A DNA stretch of 33,064 nt from Companilactobacillus zhongbaensis (lineage in GTDB: Bacteria; Bacillota; Bacilli; Lactobacillales; Lactobacillaceae). Both the position numbers and the translations under genes were made by a program. Below the pieces are notes generated by a model, which worked only from the letters and a program-made list of their open reading frames with translations, did no database searches and had not been told where the DNA came from. This document shows, one piece after another, positions 8,089-17,968 of this stretch. How positions within the stretch are numbered: position 1 is the stretch's first letter; each line of letters begins with the position of its first letter. The DNA lies in NCBI RefSeq assembly GCF_003946515.1, contig NZ_RHOM01000024.1, positions 1-33,064 of the forward strand. The letters run 5' to 3'.

Positions 8089-8811
8089 TTAAGGAATCAA
8101 TGTGTAAAGCAATGCACCTACGGCACCACCTAGCATTGGTCCAACGATAGGAACCCAACTGTAGGCCCAGTCTGAAGTTCCTTTGTTAGGAACAGGCATA
8201 ACTTGGTGCGCAATTCTTGGTCCCAAATCTCTGGCAGGGTTGATAGCGTATCCTGTTGTCCCACCAAGTGAGAAACCGATAGCAGTGATCAAAATACCAA
8301 CGGCAATAGGATTGAGTCCGTCTGTAAAGTCACCACGTGTGAATGCTAATAAAGCGAACATTAAAACAGCTGTACCAATGAACTCTGATAAGCAGTTCAA
8401 CCAGTAGTTACGAATGGCTGGCATTGTTGCAAAAACTGAAAGAACAGCATCTTCGTCATCTGGTGTAGCTTTGAAGTGATCGTAGTAGAAAGCCCAAACG
8501 ATAATACCACCGAGCACACCACCTAGGATCTGCGCAATACTATAAGGAATTACGTAGCCCCATGGGAATACTCCGGCAACCGCCATACCTAATGAAACGG
8601 CTGGATTTAAGTGTGCTGGACTTAAGAAAGCTGCACAGTATACAGCAATCGTAATTGCAAGACCCCAGCCAAGGGCAATTGCTACCCAGCCGGCGCCATA
8701 AGCTTTAGACTTTTTCAAATTAACTGCGGCAACGACTCCGTCACCAAGAATGATCAATACACAAGTACCAATAAACTCCCCAACGAGTTGTAACATTAAA
8801 CTATCGTGCAT
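8089..8811 (-). CDS. glpF: Glycerol facilitator (aquaglyceroporin)
   Basis: 240 aa MIP-family channel with six membrane segments and both NPA boxes: HLNPAVS at about 67-73 and AINPARDLGPR in the second half. The Asp after NPAR is the usual mark of glycerol facilitators as opposed to water-specific channels. It passes glycerol across the membrane for the kinase encoded 17 bases upstream. The arrangement glpK-glpF-glpK' on one strand indicates an operon under the promoter and cre site at 10360-10410. Confidence 0.93.
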   Translation of the reverse strand: MHDSLMLQLVGEFIGTCVLIILGDGVVAAVNLKKSKAYGAGWVAIALGWGLAITIAVYCAAFLSPAHLNPAVSLGMAVAGVFPWGYVIPYSIAQILGGVLGGIIVWAFYYDHFKATPDDEDAVLSVFATMPAIRNYWLNCLSEFIGTAVLMFALLAFTRGDFTDGLNPIAVGILITAIGFSLGGTTGYAINPARDLGPRIAHQVMPVPNKGTSDWAYSWVPIVGPMLGGAVGALLYTLIP

Positions 8812-8827
8812 AGTTTATACCCCCAAA

Positions 8828-10410
<1,583 letters not shown>

Positions 10411-10519
10411 TACAAATTTAATCATTTTCACAAAATGTTTTTCATTAACATTCAAAAAAAGTGGCGCAATCACGGGGATTTCAACATATACGCTATGATA
10501 ATTTGTTGGCTTGTGAAAC

Positions 10520-10533
10520 TGATAACGTTAACA
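10520..10533. promoter_or_regulatory. Second cre-like site
   Basis: TGATAACGTTAACA is nearly palindromic and matches the cre core (TG...CG...CA). It lies 110 bases upstream of the glp -35 box and 5 bases past the YfhO stop codon, so it could act as an auxiliary CcpA site for the glycerol operon. Confidence 0.5.
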
Positions 10534-10537
10534 AAAA

Positions 10538-13075
10538 TTAACTTTTTTCAAAAAACTTTACATAAATTTGAAAAATAATAAACAACATGAGTGAGATACA
10601 TGAAACGATCCAACCAAGTTTCAAGCCTGGTACGACATAATTGAGCTCCACTTTATGGTGACCGGCTTTCAAATCGATCGCCATCAAATTACCAACGACC
10701 TTCTTGATCTTCACGGCTTTTCCGTTGTCAAAAGCTTGCCAGCCTTTGTCGTAAGGCACACTGATAAACAAAGCTTGCTTGCTGGGAGCATCAACCGTTC
10801 CCTTGATCGTATCGTGTTTCAAATCAGAAGTGATTTTCAGAGAATTTTGTTGAAAGGCTTGTTTCGTCTGCAAGAATGGTTTTTGATCCAACGTCTTGAA
10901 GTAACTAGGATTCATGCCTAATGGCGCCTTAGTCGTGATCTTCACGTTAACCTTTTCACCTTCAGCAAAATTACCCAATTCCATTACCGCTTGACTTTGA
11001 ACGGCAATTTGCGAGTTAGAAACATTTTTACCATTTACAGAAATCTTGGTCTGATTATAATTGATCGGTGAATAATAGAAGTAAAGCATACCTGCTGCCG
11101 TCGTCGTCAGCTGATAACGGAAAGTCTTCTTCCGATTGTGACGAGTCTTGTTCATCTTATCGATCTGGGCATTTTTCAAAAATTCGGTATTACTACCCGT
11201 CAGCGATTGCCAAAGTCGGTTTTGGTTATCCAAGGCCCGCAATGGTTCCATTTGGAAATCATAAACATCGGGACTGACTAAAAAGGCCATCGATGGAGCA
11301 TCATAGTCATCAAGAATTTGATACTTCTTATCTTCCTGGCGAATATTGTAATGAACCCCGAATAAGGCATTCGTCAAATCGGTCCCACCAAAACTACTGA
11401 TCCGTCGAATATTTTTGCTGAAGTATCCTAAGTCGTTCAAAGTCTTTAAAGTTTCCTGGTTTAAAGTCGAACTGTACAAACTCAAACCATTGATATCGAA
11501 CAACATTGGATCATTGTAGTTATTGTATTGCTCAGGAAAGGCTTTATTGATACCGGATTTGGAAACAATGATCCGATGACCGGGGCCACCTTCTTTTTTA
11601 GCTTTCTTCAAAGCTTGGGATTCGAGATTGTACTGCTTAGCGTAAACTTGCTGGCTACCAAAATAGGCCGTCGACATGACCGAGTTAAAGTTGGCAATCA
11701 CTTCAAAAGCTACGACTAGCAACAACAAGTATTGATACTTGTGGCTGTGACCAAACAAGTAGATCAATAGCCCCGAGAGCATGATCGAAACAATCGAGAT
11801 CCAGAAGTAATAGCCATTTACGGAATTATCGGGAGTCTCAAAGTTCATCTTCTCGATCAACTTAGGGATCAACCACAGAGTCAAATAACCAATACTGATC
11901 AAAATACCGGCAGTCGAAACTGAGCGGACCAAAGCAGCTTTTTCTCGGAAAACTCCTTGGTCATAAGCTTTATAAGCAATAAAAATACAAATAAAAGTAA
12001 AAATAAAGCTATTTCTAAACGGAAAACCAGCCGGATTTTGGAACATATGCCAAATCGTATTGAAAGTAGTGACCAGCATACTAACCAGCAAAATACCAAT
12101 CAAAATAGCAGAATTGTTCTTATCTTTTTGCTTGATCTTGGAACTGAAAAAGTAGCTAAGCAACAAAATCAAAACAGTCGAAGTCATGAAAACCGAAGGC
12201 CCATGATGCAAACGCTGTACAAAAGTATTTCCACCGACACCTAACTGCGTAAAGGCCTCAAAACCAAATCGAAACGATGGCAAATAATTAATCAGATCAA
12301 ACGAACTCTTCCCCGTATTCAGCATACCGGCAAAAGTAGGCAACAAAACCACCGCCGAACTCAAACCAGCCAACACCGAAGAAATCGAGTAATTGATCAA
12401 AATCCGATTACGATGCGGATCCTCTTGCAAACGCCGATCCATGAACAAATAAATAAAGAAAGCCAAAGAGAAAAAGCAAAGCATGTAGCCTAAATAATAG
12501 TTAAAAATAATCGCCAAAAGAAGCGAAACAAAATAAGGCCAAACCTTATTCTCCTCGATCAGCTTAATGATCCCGATAGCAACCAGCGGCAACATAACCA
12601 AAGCATCCAACCACATCAAGTCATAAAAATAAGAAGCCACGAAACCACAAAAACTATAAGCAATAGTAAAAACATAATTCATCAATTCAACTTTTTTAAA
12701 ATACTTACTGAGAAACAGCGCCATAGAAACACCCATAGCCGAAATCTTCAGCATAATCAAAACATCAGCCGCCACCGGAACTTGATTAGACTTAAACAAA
12801 ACCAGCAACAAATTAAAAGGCGACAACAAATAATAACTAATTATAGGAAAGAAATTGTCACCCAAAGACTGACTAAACAAATACAAATGCAAATTACCAT
12901 TAACCAACTGACGCCGAAGCTCAGTCAAAAAATCAAGATACTGAGTCCCCAAATCAGAACTCAAAAAATTATTATCACCAAACGGAACCAACCCCGCACT
13001 AGCAAAAATAATCGAAATAATAACAAGATTAATAACAAATGCCCCTAAATAATAAAGGCTCCGATGTTTACGCAT
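10538..13075 (-). CDS. YfhO family membrane protein
   Basis: 845 aa from the ATG at 13075, chosen over the longer frame (13120) because of a CGGAGG site 8 bases upstream. Residues about 1-460 hold a dozen or more membrane segments with a GT-C-like layout (for example an early SSDLGTQYLDF loop after TM1); about 470-810 form an extracellular domain, and a final TM lies near 820-840. This matches the YfhO family (Bacillus YfhO is linked to lipoteichoic acid glycosylation with CsbB, where it transfers the sugar outside the cell). No csbB-like glycosyltransferase is adjacent. Of the first 60 codons, beside the repeats, about 56 end in G/T; of the last 65 about 38 do, a clear composition gradient along one gene. 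Confidence 0.85.
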   Translation of the reverse strand: MRKHRSLYYLGAFVINLVIISIIFASAGLVPFGDNNFLSSDLGTQYLDFLTELRRQLVNGNLHLYLFSQSLGDNFFPIISYYLLSPFNLLLVLFKSNQVPVAADVLIMLKISAMGVSMALFLSKYFKKVELMNYVFTIAYSFCGFVASYFYDLMWLDALVMLPLVAIGIIKLIEENKVWPYFVSLLLAIIFNYYLGYMLCFFSLAFFIYLFMDRRLQEDPHRNRILINYSISSVLAGLSSAVVLLPTFAGMLNTGKSSFDLINYLPSFRFGFEAFTQLGVGGNTFVQRLHHGPSVFMTSTVLILLLSYFFSSKIKQKDKNNSAILIGILLVSMLVTTFNTIWHMFQNPAGFPFRNSFIFTFICIFIAYKAYDQGVFREKAALVRSVSTAGILISIGYLTLWLIPKLIEKMNFETPDNSVNGYYFWISIVSIMLSGLLIYLFGHSHKYQYLLLLVVAFEVIANFNSVMSTAYFGSQQVYAKQYNLESQALKKAKKEGGPGHRIIVSKSGINKAFPEQYNNYNDPMLFDINGLSLYSSTLNQETLKTLNDLGYFSKNIRRISSFGGTDLTNALFGVHYNIRQEDKKYQILDDYDAPSMAFLVSPDVYDFQMEPLRALDNQNRLWQSLTGSNTEFLKNAQIDKMNKTRHNRKKTFRYQLTTTAAGMLYFYYSPINYNQTKISVNGKNVSNSQIAVQSQAVMELGNFAEGEKVNVKITTKAPLGMNPSYFKTLDQKPFLQTKQAFQQNSLKITSDLKHDTIKGTVDAPSKQALFISVPYDKGWQAFDNGKAVKIKKVVGNLMAIDLKAGHHKVELNYVVPGLKLGWIVSCISLMLFIIFQIYVKFFEKS

Positions 13076-13190
13076 TGGAAATACCTCCGATTCATGCAAA
13101 AAAATCAAAATCAAAACCATAAATAAAAAGAAAAATAATTATTTGTAACATTATTGTAAAACAAAAGGAATAGAAAGCCTACCCAAAACA

Positions 13191-13355
13191 AGAGAGTGGA
13201 GAGACGCGGGTAGCTGCTGAGAATTAACGCGGGCGGTCGAACAAGGTGCGGCAAAGCCGTGCCTCAACCACCTGTGTTAACCGGAGGCCGCTGCGTCTCG
13301 GAACTCGTTTCCACTATAAAACGGGCAACATTTGGCAACAAAGATCAAAACGCTT
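13191..13355 (+). repeat. Structured GC-rich repeat, family 2, copy A (possible structured RNA)
   Basis: About 165 bases matching copy B (21497-21656, opposite strand). The fold has an outer stem P1 GAGACGC/GCGTCTC (13201-13207 with 13293-13299), a long stem P2 (13224-13240 with 13264-13280) and a capped hairpin P3 GGTGCGGC-AAA-GCCGTGCC (13245-13263) stacked on P2. P1 differs from copy B at four of seven pairs, all compensated. P2 contains G:T wobbles only when read on this strand, which favours this strand as the RNA sense. Downstream an ATAAAACGGGCAAC segment is conserved. Function unknown. Confidence 0.7.
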
Positions 13356-13392
13356 GGAAAACAAAAAACAGAACACAAGAAAAACACTACCC

Positions 13393-13936
13393 CACAACAA
13401 AAAGGCGAGAGTGCGAGAGAATCGAGCAAGCGAGCAAAAAGCAAAAGCAAGAGATCAAAAATGAATCATCCACTTTTCCAACAAGAAAACAAAGAAAAGA
13501 TTGCAACAGCACTGTACGTCAGGAAACAAAATAAGCGGAGCTTTAGTCCCGCGAACCGAGAAGCAGCACGGAAATCAAACAAAACAAATCTTGCACAAAA
13601 AAATAGGAAGCACCTATTCCCCAACTCAAAAACAGGGGGGATTGCCCTATCTAGACGGAGGGGCCCGGGATACACACCTCAGTAGGGAAATTTCACTTGG
13701 CAATTCATTGCCTAGTGAAAGACCGAGTTTTGAGATGTCCGAGTGGTCTTCTCGGATAGCTCAAAATCGTGTCCCCTACGTTCCAGTGTGTGTATCCCGG
13801 GCCCCGGAGTCGGCATTGAACGTACAACCAAACTACTACCACCAACCCCAACCACCAAAAATCACCAACCTCCACCCAAGCAAAACGCTACTCGTCCGCC
13901 AAAAACTCTCTCACCTCAAGGCAACCTCAAGGCAAC
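13393..13936 (+). repeat. Long structured intergenic repeat, family 1, copy 3 (most complete)
   Basis: Order of parts: purine-rich GCGAGAGTGCGAGAG segment (13405-13460); AGCGGAGCTTTAGTCCCGCG (about 13535-13560); AGGAAGCACCTATTCC with a C4/G6 hairpin; outer-stem left arm GGGGCCCGGGATACACAC (13660-13677); hairpin 1 (13691-13720); hairpin 2 (13724-13769); right arm GTGTGTATCCCGGGCCCC (13788-13805), perfectly complementary over 18 bp; and an A/C-rich tail ending in CTCTCTCACCTCAAG. The result is a three-way-junction fold. No plausible protein is encoded: the frames crossing it are open only because the plus strand is poor in T. Confidence 0.85.
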
Positions 13937-13975
13937 AAAAAAAGCCGGCACCCGATCAAAACGATCGAATACCGA
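13937..13975 (-). terminator. Probable terminator of the NADH oxidase gene
   Basis: On the minus strand CGG..CGATC-GTTTT-GATCG..CCG followed by GCTTTTTTT. It directly abuts the tail of repeat copy 3. Confidence 0.55.
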
Positions 13976-14016
13976 CAAAGCACCGTCGAGAACTACTCTT
14001 GGTGGTTGGCGAAAAT

Positions 14017-15375
14017 CTAAGCATCAGCCAATTTAGCATCAGCCTTCTCAACGGCTGCCCCTGCCAAGGCGCTAACATAATTAACAGGCTTATCAAAATT
14101 AGGTTGGAACAAGAAATCAACCATAGCCAATTCATCAATAGTCATCTTCTTCTGAATAGCCACCGAAATCAAATTAGCCGATTGAGCAATATCATACATA
14201 CTAGTAAAAGCCCCGCCCAAAACAACACGAGTCTCAGGATCCCAAACCAAATTCATCAAAACAGGAGTTGTACTCAACATAAACTCAGGACGATAGTTGT
14301 CCTCAAGCGAAACAGACTCAACTTTCTTGCCTAAAACTTTAGCATGTCCAACAGTCAAACCACTAGCAGCATAAGATCTGCCAAACAATTCAACCGCGGA
14401 ACTAGATTGTGTTCCCATATACTTCATTATATCTTTTTCAATGTTTTTAGCAACTAAGATTCCTTGACGAACAGCATTTGTAGCCAAAGGAATGTATTGA
14501 TTATCACCAGTTGGGTTGTAGTGAACTGAAGCAGCATCCCCAGCTGAAAATACGTCAGGCATACTAGTGTGCATATATTCGTCTACGATTAAAGCACCAT
14601 TTGGTAAAGTTTCGAACTTATCTTTGTAAAGATCGGTATTAGGACGGAATCCGATACATGCAACAGCGATATCTGCAGTGTATGAGTTCTTATCTGTCTT
14701 AACTGTCACAGTTCCATCGGCGTTATCTTCAAACGAAACAACTTTTTCGTTGAGTCCTAAAGTAACACCGTTATCAAGATAATCTTTTTCAGCAACCTTA
14801 GACATATTAACGTCTAGGTTCTTTGATAAAACATCAGGCAATGCATCGATCAAAGTAGTTTCCTTGCCTAGATGTGCATACCCTTCAGCCAATTCAGCAC
14901 CAATGTATCCTGCACCAATAACGATGGCGCTCTTGATGTCACCAGCGTTTTGACTTAGTTCCTTAGCGTTAGTCCAGTTTTTGCACAAGTGAACGCGGTC
15001 AGAATGGATACCTGGGATGTTAGGAATAATAGGAGCTGAGCCAGTTGTTAAGACCAATTTGTCGTAACTTTGTGAAAAACTTTCACCTGTTTTGAGATTT
15101 TTAGCCGTAACTTGCTTGTTGTCAAAATCGATGTTTGTCACATCGTGTTTCATATACATAGTAGCCCCTGATTTGGCTAAATCATCTGGAGTTGCGTAAA
15201 ACATTTTGTTAGGATCAGACACTCTATCACTTACCCAGAGTGCGATTCCACATGATAGGAAGGATAAGTTATCATTTCTTTCAAAAACGTCAACTTCCCA
15301 ATCAGGGTGTTCCTTCAAGATATTCATTGCAGTAAATGTTCCTGCGTGTGTACAACCGATAATACTTACTTTCAT
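14017..15375 (-). CDS. nox: FAD-dependent NADH oxidase (H2O-forming Nox / CoA-disulfide reductase family)
   Basis: 452 aa from the ATG at 15375 (GGAAGG site upstream; the longer frame to 15423 has none). N-terminal FAD domain (MKVSIIGCTHAG), redox-active Cys42 in FLSCGIALW exactly where NADH oxidases carry the catalytic cysteine, NADH-binding IVIGAGYIGAE near 153-163, second FAD motif with FSAGDAA, and a C-terminal dimerisation domain. It oxidises NADH with O2, most likely to water, regenerating NAD+ under aerobic growth; NADH peroxidase has a similar sequence, so product specificity is inferred. The upstream region has a promoter with an overlapping cre-like palindrome. The 3' third near the repeats is G/T-rich at third positions (about 81% in the last 58 codons, 46% in the first 50). 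Confidence 0.88.
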   Translation of the reverse strand: MKVSIIGCTHAGTFTAMNILKEHPDWEVDVFERNDNLSFLSCGIALWVSDRVSDPNKMFYATPDDLAKSGATMYMKHDVTNIDFDNKQVTAKNLKTGESFSQSYDKLVLTTGSAPIIPNIPGIHSDRVHLCKNWTNAKELSQNAGDIKSAIVIGAGYIGAELAEGYAHLGKETTLIDALPDVLSKNLDVNMSKVAEKDYLDNGVTLGLNEKVVSFEDNADGTVTVKTDKNSYTADIAVACIGFRPNTDLYKDKFETLPNGALIVDEYMHTSMPDVFSAGDAASVHYNPTGDNQYIPLATNAVRQGILVAKNIEKDIMKYMGTQSSSAVELFGRSYAASGLTVGHAKVLGKKVESVSLEDNYRPEFMLSTTPVLMNLVWDPETRVVLGGAFTSMYDIAQSANLISVAIQKKMTIDELAMVDFLFQPNFDKPVNYVSALAGAAVEKADAKLADA

Positions 15376-15421
15376 AGTAAACCTTCCAATCTTTGTGAAT
15401 AATTTAATTATTATATATGCC

Positions 15422-15450
15422 ATAATATAACATCTGTAAACGTTTTACAA
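15422..15450 (-). promoter_or_regulatory. nox promoter with overlapping cre-like palindrome
   Basis: On the minus strand: TTGTAA (15450-15445), 17-bp spacer, TATTAT (15427-15422). The 15-base near-palindrome TGTAAACGTTTTACA (15435-15449) overlaps the -35. It resembles cre with one extra base, so CcpA or a redox regulator could act here. Confidence 0.5.
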
Positions 15451-15546
15451 TACATTTTTGGAATATTCATTCATATATAATATGTATATAAAAATTCTTA
15501 TCTAAATTGAACAAAAAAATGCATAAATAGGTCATATACTATGTTT

Positions 15547-15581
15547 GTGATAAAGATAACCGGCATGAATTTGAAGACTCC
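15547..15581 (-). mobile_element. Possible IS end (ISL3-like) remnant, left
   Basis: Read inward on the minus strand from 15581, GGAGTCTTCAAATT..CCGGTTATCTTTATCAC matches the sequence read inward on the plus strand from 15778 (GGCTCTTCAAAAGTCCGATTATCTTTATCAC). The ends face each other across about 195 bases and resemble ISL3-family termini as I remember them. No transposase remains. Confidence 0.35.
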
Positions 15582-15777
15582 CCCCATTATTTAACCTAAA
15601 ATGTGGTATCCATCCTCTTTACCACTTATTGGATAACGTCCCCCCCTCAAACGTTGGTCATGTCTCAGTTTCATTCCTAATAATTTCTAACTAAAAAACT
15701 TAACGTATTGTTTGGTAACTTTAGGCTTACTCAAACAATCGAACATAATAATAAAATCCCTCTTTTTGACAAGCTAT

Positions 15778-15815
15778 GGCTCTTCAAAAGTCCGATTATC
15801 TTTATCACCACTGAG
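15778..15815 (+). mobile_element. Possible IS end (ISL3-like) remnant, right
   Basis: Partner of the end at 15547-15581. Similarity continues a little beyond the terminal repeat (GAGTATGA against ATAGTATATGA). The surrounding 15451-16150 has no gene I can recognise: only short broken frames, two C-runs near 15580 and 15642, and a small GTGGTA/TACCAC hairpin near 15604. It looks like decayed mobile DNA. Confidence 0.35.
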
Positions 15816-16151
15816 TATGATCTCTGTACGACATTATCCAAATGAAATGAGTTTGCTTTCCTCGGGCAAGCTTATTTTTTTTGCTTCTTTTTGATTTAGC
15901 GCTCGATAAATTATTTTTTCAAAAACACGTCAAATATGATGGTTTTTTATTAAAAAATAGATTACTATAGAGACGATCAATGAAAGGGGCGAGTACCATT
16001 GTTACATCTAGGATCTCCAAAAGTTTTGTTTAAATCCGAAGAATTGTGGAATTACTAACTTTTAAGTATTCTGAGCTATAACATTGCGTTTACTCGTTAA
16101 GGACACTTTCATCAACGTACTTGATGATTAAAATCAATTGAATAAGAATAC

Positions 16152-16192
16152 AAAAAATGAGTTCCGCAAAAATTGCTGTGAACTCATTTTTT
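16152..16192. terminator. Orphan bidirectional terminator hairpin
   Basis: AAAAAATGAGTTC..GAACTCATTTTTT is a strong stem (with inner GCA/TGC pairing) with T-runs on both strands. No intact gene adjoins it on the left, so it may have served a lost gene in the decayed stretch. Confidence 0.6.
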
Positions 16193-16237
16193 GATTCATT
16201 TGCTGAAAGCGAATACTTTTGTTTTGATCGATCCAAT

Positions 16238-16260
16238 AAAAAAAGCCACCCGAAGGTGAC
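16238..16260 (-). terminator. Terminator of tRNA-Thr
   Basis: On the minus strand GTCACC-TTCG-GGTGGC followed by TTTTTTT, a short stable UUCG-type hairpin 9 bases past the tRNA. Confidence 0.85.
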
Positions 16261-16268
16261 TTCTGTTC

Positions 16269-16341
16269 TGCCAGTTGCAGGATTCGAACCTGTGACCGCC
16301 GGTTTACGATACCGATGCTCTACCAACTGAGCTAAACTGGC
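16269..16341 (-). tRNA. tRNA-Thr (anticodon CGT)
   Basis: A minus-strand cloverleaf: acceptor GCCAGTT/AACTGGC, D-arm AGCTCAGTTGGTAGAGC, anticodon stem TCGGT/ACCGG with loop ATCGTAA (CGT), and T-arm GGTTCGAATCC. CCA is not encoded. Confidence 0.95.
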
Positions 16342-16401
16342 ATGTTAATAGTTCCAAAACGGAACTATTAAATTTTATCAATCTAAAGTGATTAATTCAA
16401 G

Positions 16402-17691
16402 TTAGATTGCGTTATCTTTTGTGATCTTTGTGACTCCACCCATGTATGGTACTAGTACTTCTGGGATATCAACTGAGCCATCTTCATTTTGGTAGTTTTC
16501 CAAGATAGCGGCAACGACACGACCAACAGCTAAACCTGAACCGTTCAATGTGTGGGCAAATTGTGTCTTACCATTTTCATCACGGTATCTGATTTGGGCA
16601 CGGCGTGCTTGGAAATCTAGGCAGTTAGAACAACTTGAAACTTCACGATATTTCTCTTGAGCTGGAAGCCAAACTTCAAGATCGTACGTCTTAGTTGAAC
16701 TGAAACTGGCATCTCCACTTGCAAGTGTGATTACGTGATAAGCCAAGTTAAGTTTTTGAAGAATGTTTTCGGCGTTCTTAGTTAGTTTCTCAAGTTCGTC
16801 GAATGAGTTTTCTGGCTTACATACTTTGACCATTTCAACCTTGTTGAATTGGTGCATTCTGATCAATCCACGAGTATCACGACCAGCACTACCTGCTTCT
16901 GAACGGAAACAAGGAGTCAATGCTGTCACATACTTAGGTAAGTCTTCTTCGTTTAAGATCTTACCAGCAAAGTAGTTCGTTAATGGAACTTCGGCTGTTG
17001 GGATCAATGTCAATGGGTTTTCATCAACTAAAACTGTGTAGACATCTTCCGTAAACTTAGGAAATTGGCTAGTTCCAAACATAGCTTCGTTGTTTACTAA
17101 GTATGGAGGAATAACTTCTGTATATCCGTCCTTTTGATGTTCATCGAGCATGAAGTTATAAACGGCACGTTCGAGACGAGCACCCATTCCTAAATAATAA
17201 ACGAAACGACTACCAGAAACTTTACCAGCTTGTTCGAAATCTAAAATACCTAACTCTTCACCGATATCCCAGTGATGTTTTGGCTTGAAGCCTTCTGTAG
17301 GGATCGTGCCCCATTTGCGGTCTTCGACGTTGTAGCTTTCATCTGGGCCAACAGGAACTGAGTCATCTGGCCAGTTAGGTAAACGAACTAAGATATAGTT
17401 CATCTTGCCTTCGATTTCTTCAAGTTTAGCATCGAGATCTTTGATATCGGCACCAACTTGTTTCATATCAGCGATTTCTTGATCGGCGTTTTCTTTGTTA
17501 CGTTTCTTAGTTGAGATCTCTTGAGAAACCTTATTACGTTTTTCCTTAAGAGTTTCTGTTTTAACTAAAAATTCACGACGTTGTTTGTCGTATTCCAACA
17601 ATTCGTCGATCTCTTCAGGCTTGACTGAACGAGCTGCGAGCTTTTCTTTAGCCCAGTCTGGCTTGCTTCTGATAAGTTTGATATCTAACAT
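16402..17691 (-). CDS. serS: Seryl-tRNA synthetase
   Basis: 429 aa from the ATG at 17691 ([11 protein letters not shown]), with AGGAGG upstream; the longer frame to 17763 runs into the T-box leader. Class II synthetase that charges tRNA-Ser. N-terminal antiparallel coiled-coil arm at about 28-105 (Lys/Glu-rich, [19 protein letters not shown]), motif 2 region [19 protein letters not shown] around 262-280, and motif 3 with [16 protein letters not shown] near the C-terminus. Length is normal for bacterial SerRS. Transcription should respond to uncharged tRNA through the leader at 17709-17932. Confidence 0.97.
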   Translation of the reverse strand: MLDIKLIRSKPDWAKEKLAARSVKPEEIDELLEYDKQRREFLVKTETLKEKRNKVSQEISTKKRNKENADQEIADMKQVGADIKDLDAKLEEIEGKMNYILVRLPNWPDDSVPVGPDESYNVEDRKWGTIPTEGFKPKHHWDIGEELGILDFEQAGKVSGSRFVYYLGMGARLERAVYNFMLDEHQKDGYTEVIPPYLVNNEAMFGTSQFPKFTEDVYTVLVDENPLTLIPTAEVPLTNYFAGKILNEEDLPKYVTALTPCFRSEAGSAGRDTRGLIRMHQFNKVEMVKVCKPENSFDELEKLTKNAENILQKLNLAYHVITLASGDASFSSTKTYDLEVWLPAQEKYREVSSCSNCLDFQARRAQIRYRDENGKTQFAHTLNGSGLAVGRVVAAILENYQNEDGSVDIPEVLVPYMGGVTKITKDNAI

Positions 17692-17708
17692 GTTTTTTCC
17701 TCCTTGTA

Positions 17709-17932
17709 CAAAAAAAGACCGAATCGTCCTAAAAAGGGACGAATCGGTCATTCGCGGTACCACCCAGTTTCAGCGTATACTAATACACTGCTCTTGAGGG
17801 ATTTTATCGAATCCAACCGAACGGCATTGCCCGTTAGCCAAGATACTGGAATAAGAACTTCAACGATTCGCACCAACCATCGTTTCTCTGAAAAGTTCAA
17901 TAATAGGTACCTTATCAGCTTTTTGTATTTAA
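17709..17932 (-). promoter_or_regulatory. T-box leader of serS
   Basis: The minus-strand leader contains the stem I elements AGAGA and GGTTGGTGCGAATC, the T-box core GGGTGGTACCGCG (17765-17753) that pairs with the tRNA acceptor end, and a 13-bp terminator stem GACCGATTCGTCC/GGACGATTCGGTC (17749-17717) with a T-run. A TCC near GTTCTTATTCC is a candidate Ser specifier codon, but I did not fold the specifier loop with certainty. Uncharged tRNA-Ser should allow read-through into serS. Confidence 0.92.
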
Positions 17933-17936
17933 CTAT

Positions 17937-17965
17937 ATAGTAAGTTAATTTAAAAGCTTTTTCAA
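17937..17965 (-). promoter_or_regulatory. Promoter of the serS leader
   Basis: On the minus strand: -35 TTGAAA (17965-17960), 17-bp spacer, -10 TACTAT (17942-17937). It starts 4 bases after the lysP stop codon; no terminator separates the two units. Confidence 0.7.
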
Positions 17966-17968
17966 GAT

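Noticed and set aside
12782-13048. Plus-strand frame antisense to the YfhO start
   Set aside because: Gln/Lys/Asn-rich low complexity, no start signal, opposite a clearly coding membrane protein; another stop-poor artefact of the halo.
13393-13936. CRISPR array as an explanation for the repeats
   Set aside because: The copies are single, about 0.5 kb long, 8-19 kb apart, with no short regularly spaced direct repeats and no cas genes in the window.
13501-14334. 277-aa plus-strand frame across repeat copy 3 and the nox 3' end
   Set aside because: It runs through the hairpins and A/C-rich tail and then antisense to nox; the same translation is not conserved between repeat copies, which differ by indels. 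An artefact of T depletion.
16090-16326. 78-aa minus-strand frame overlapping tRNA-Thr
   Set aside because: Its N-terminal half is the translation of the tRNA and its terminator; no ribosome site and no recognisable product.
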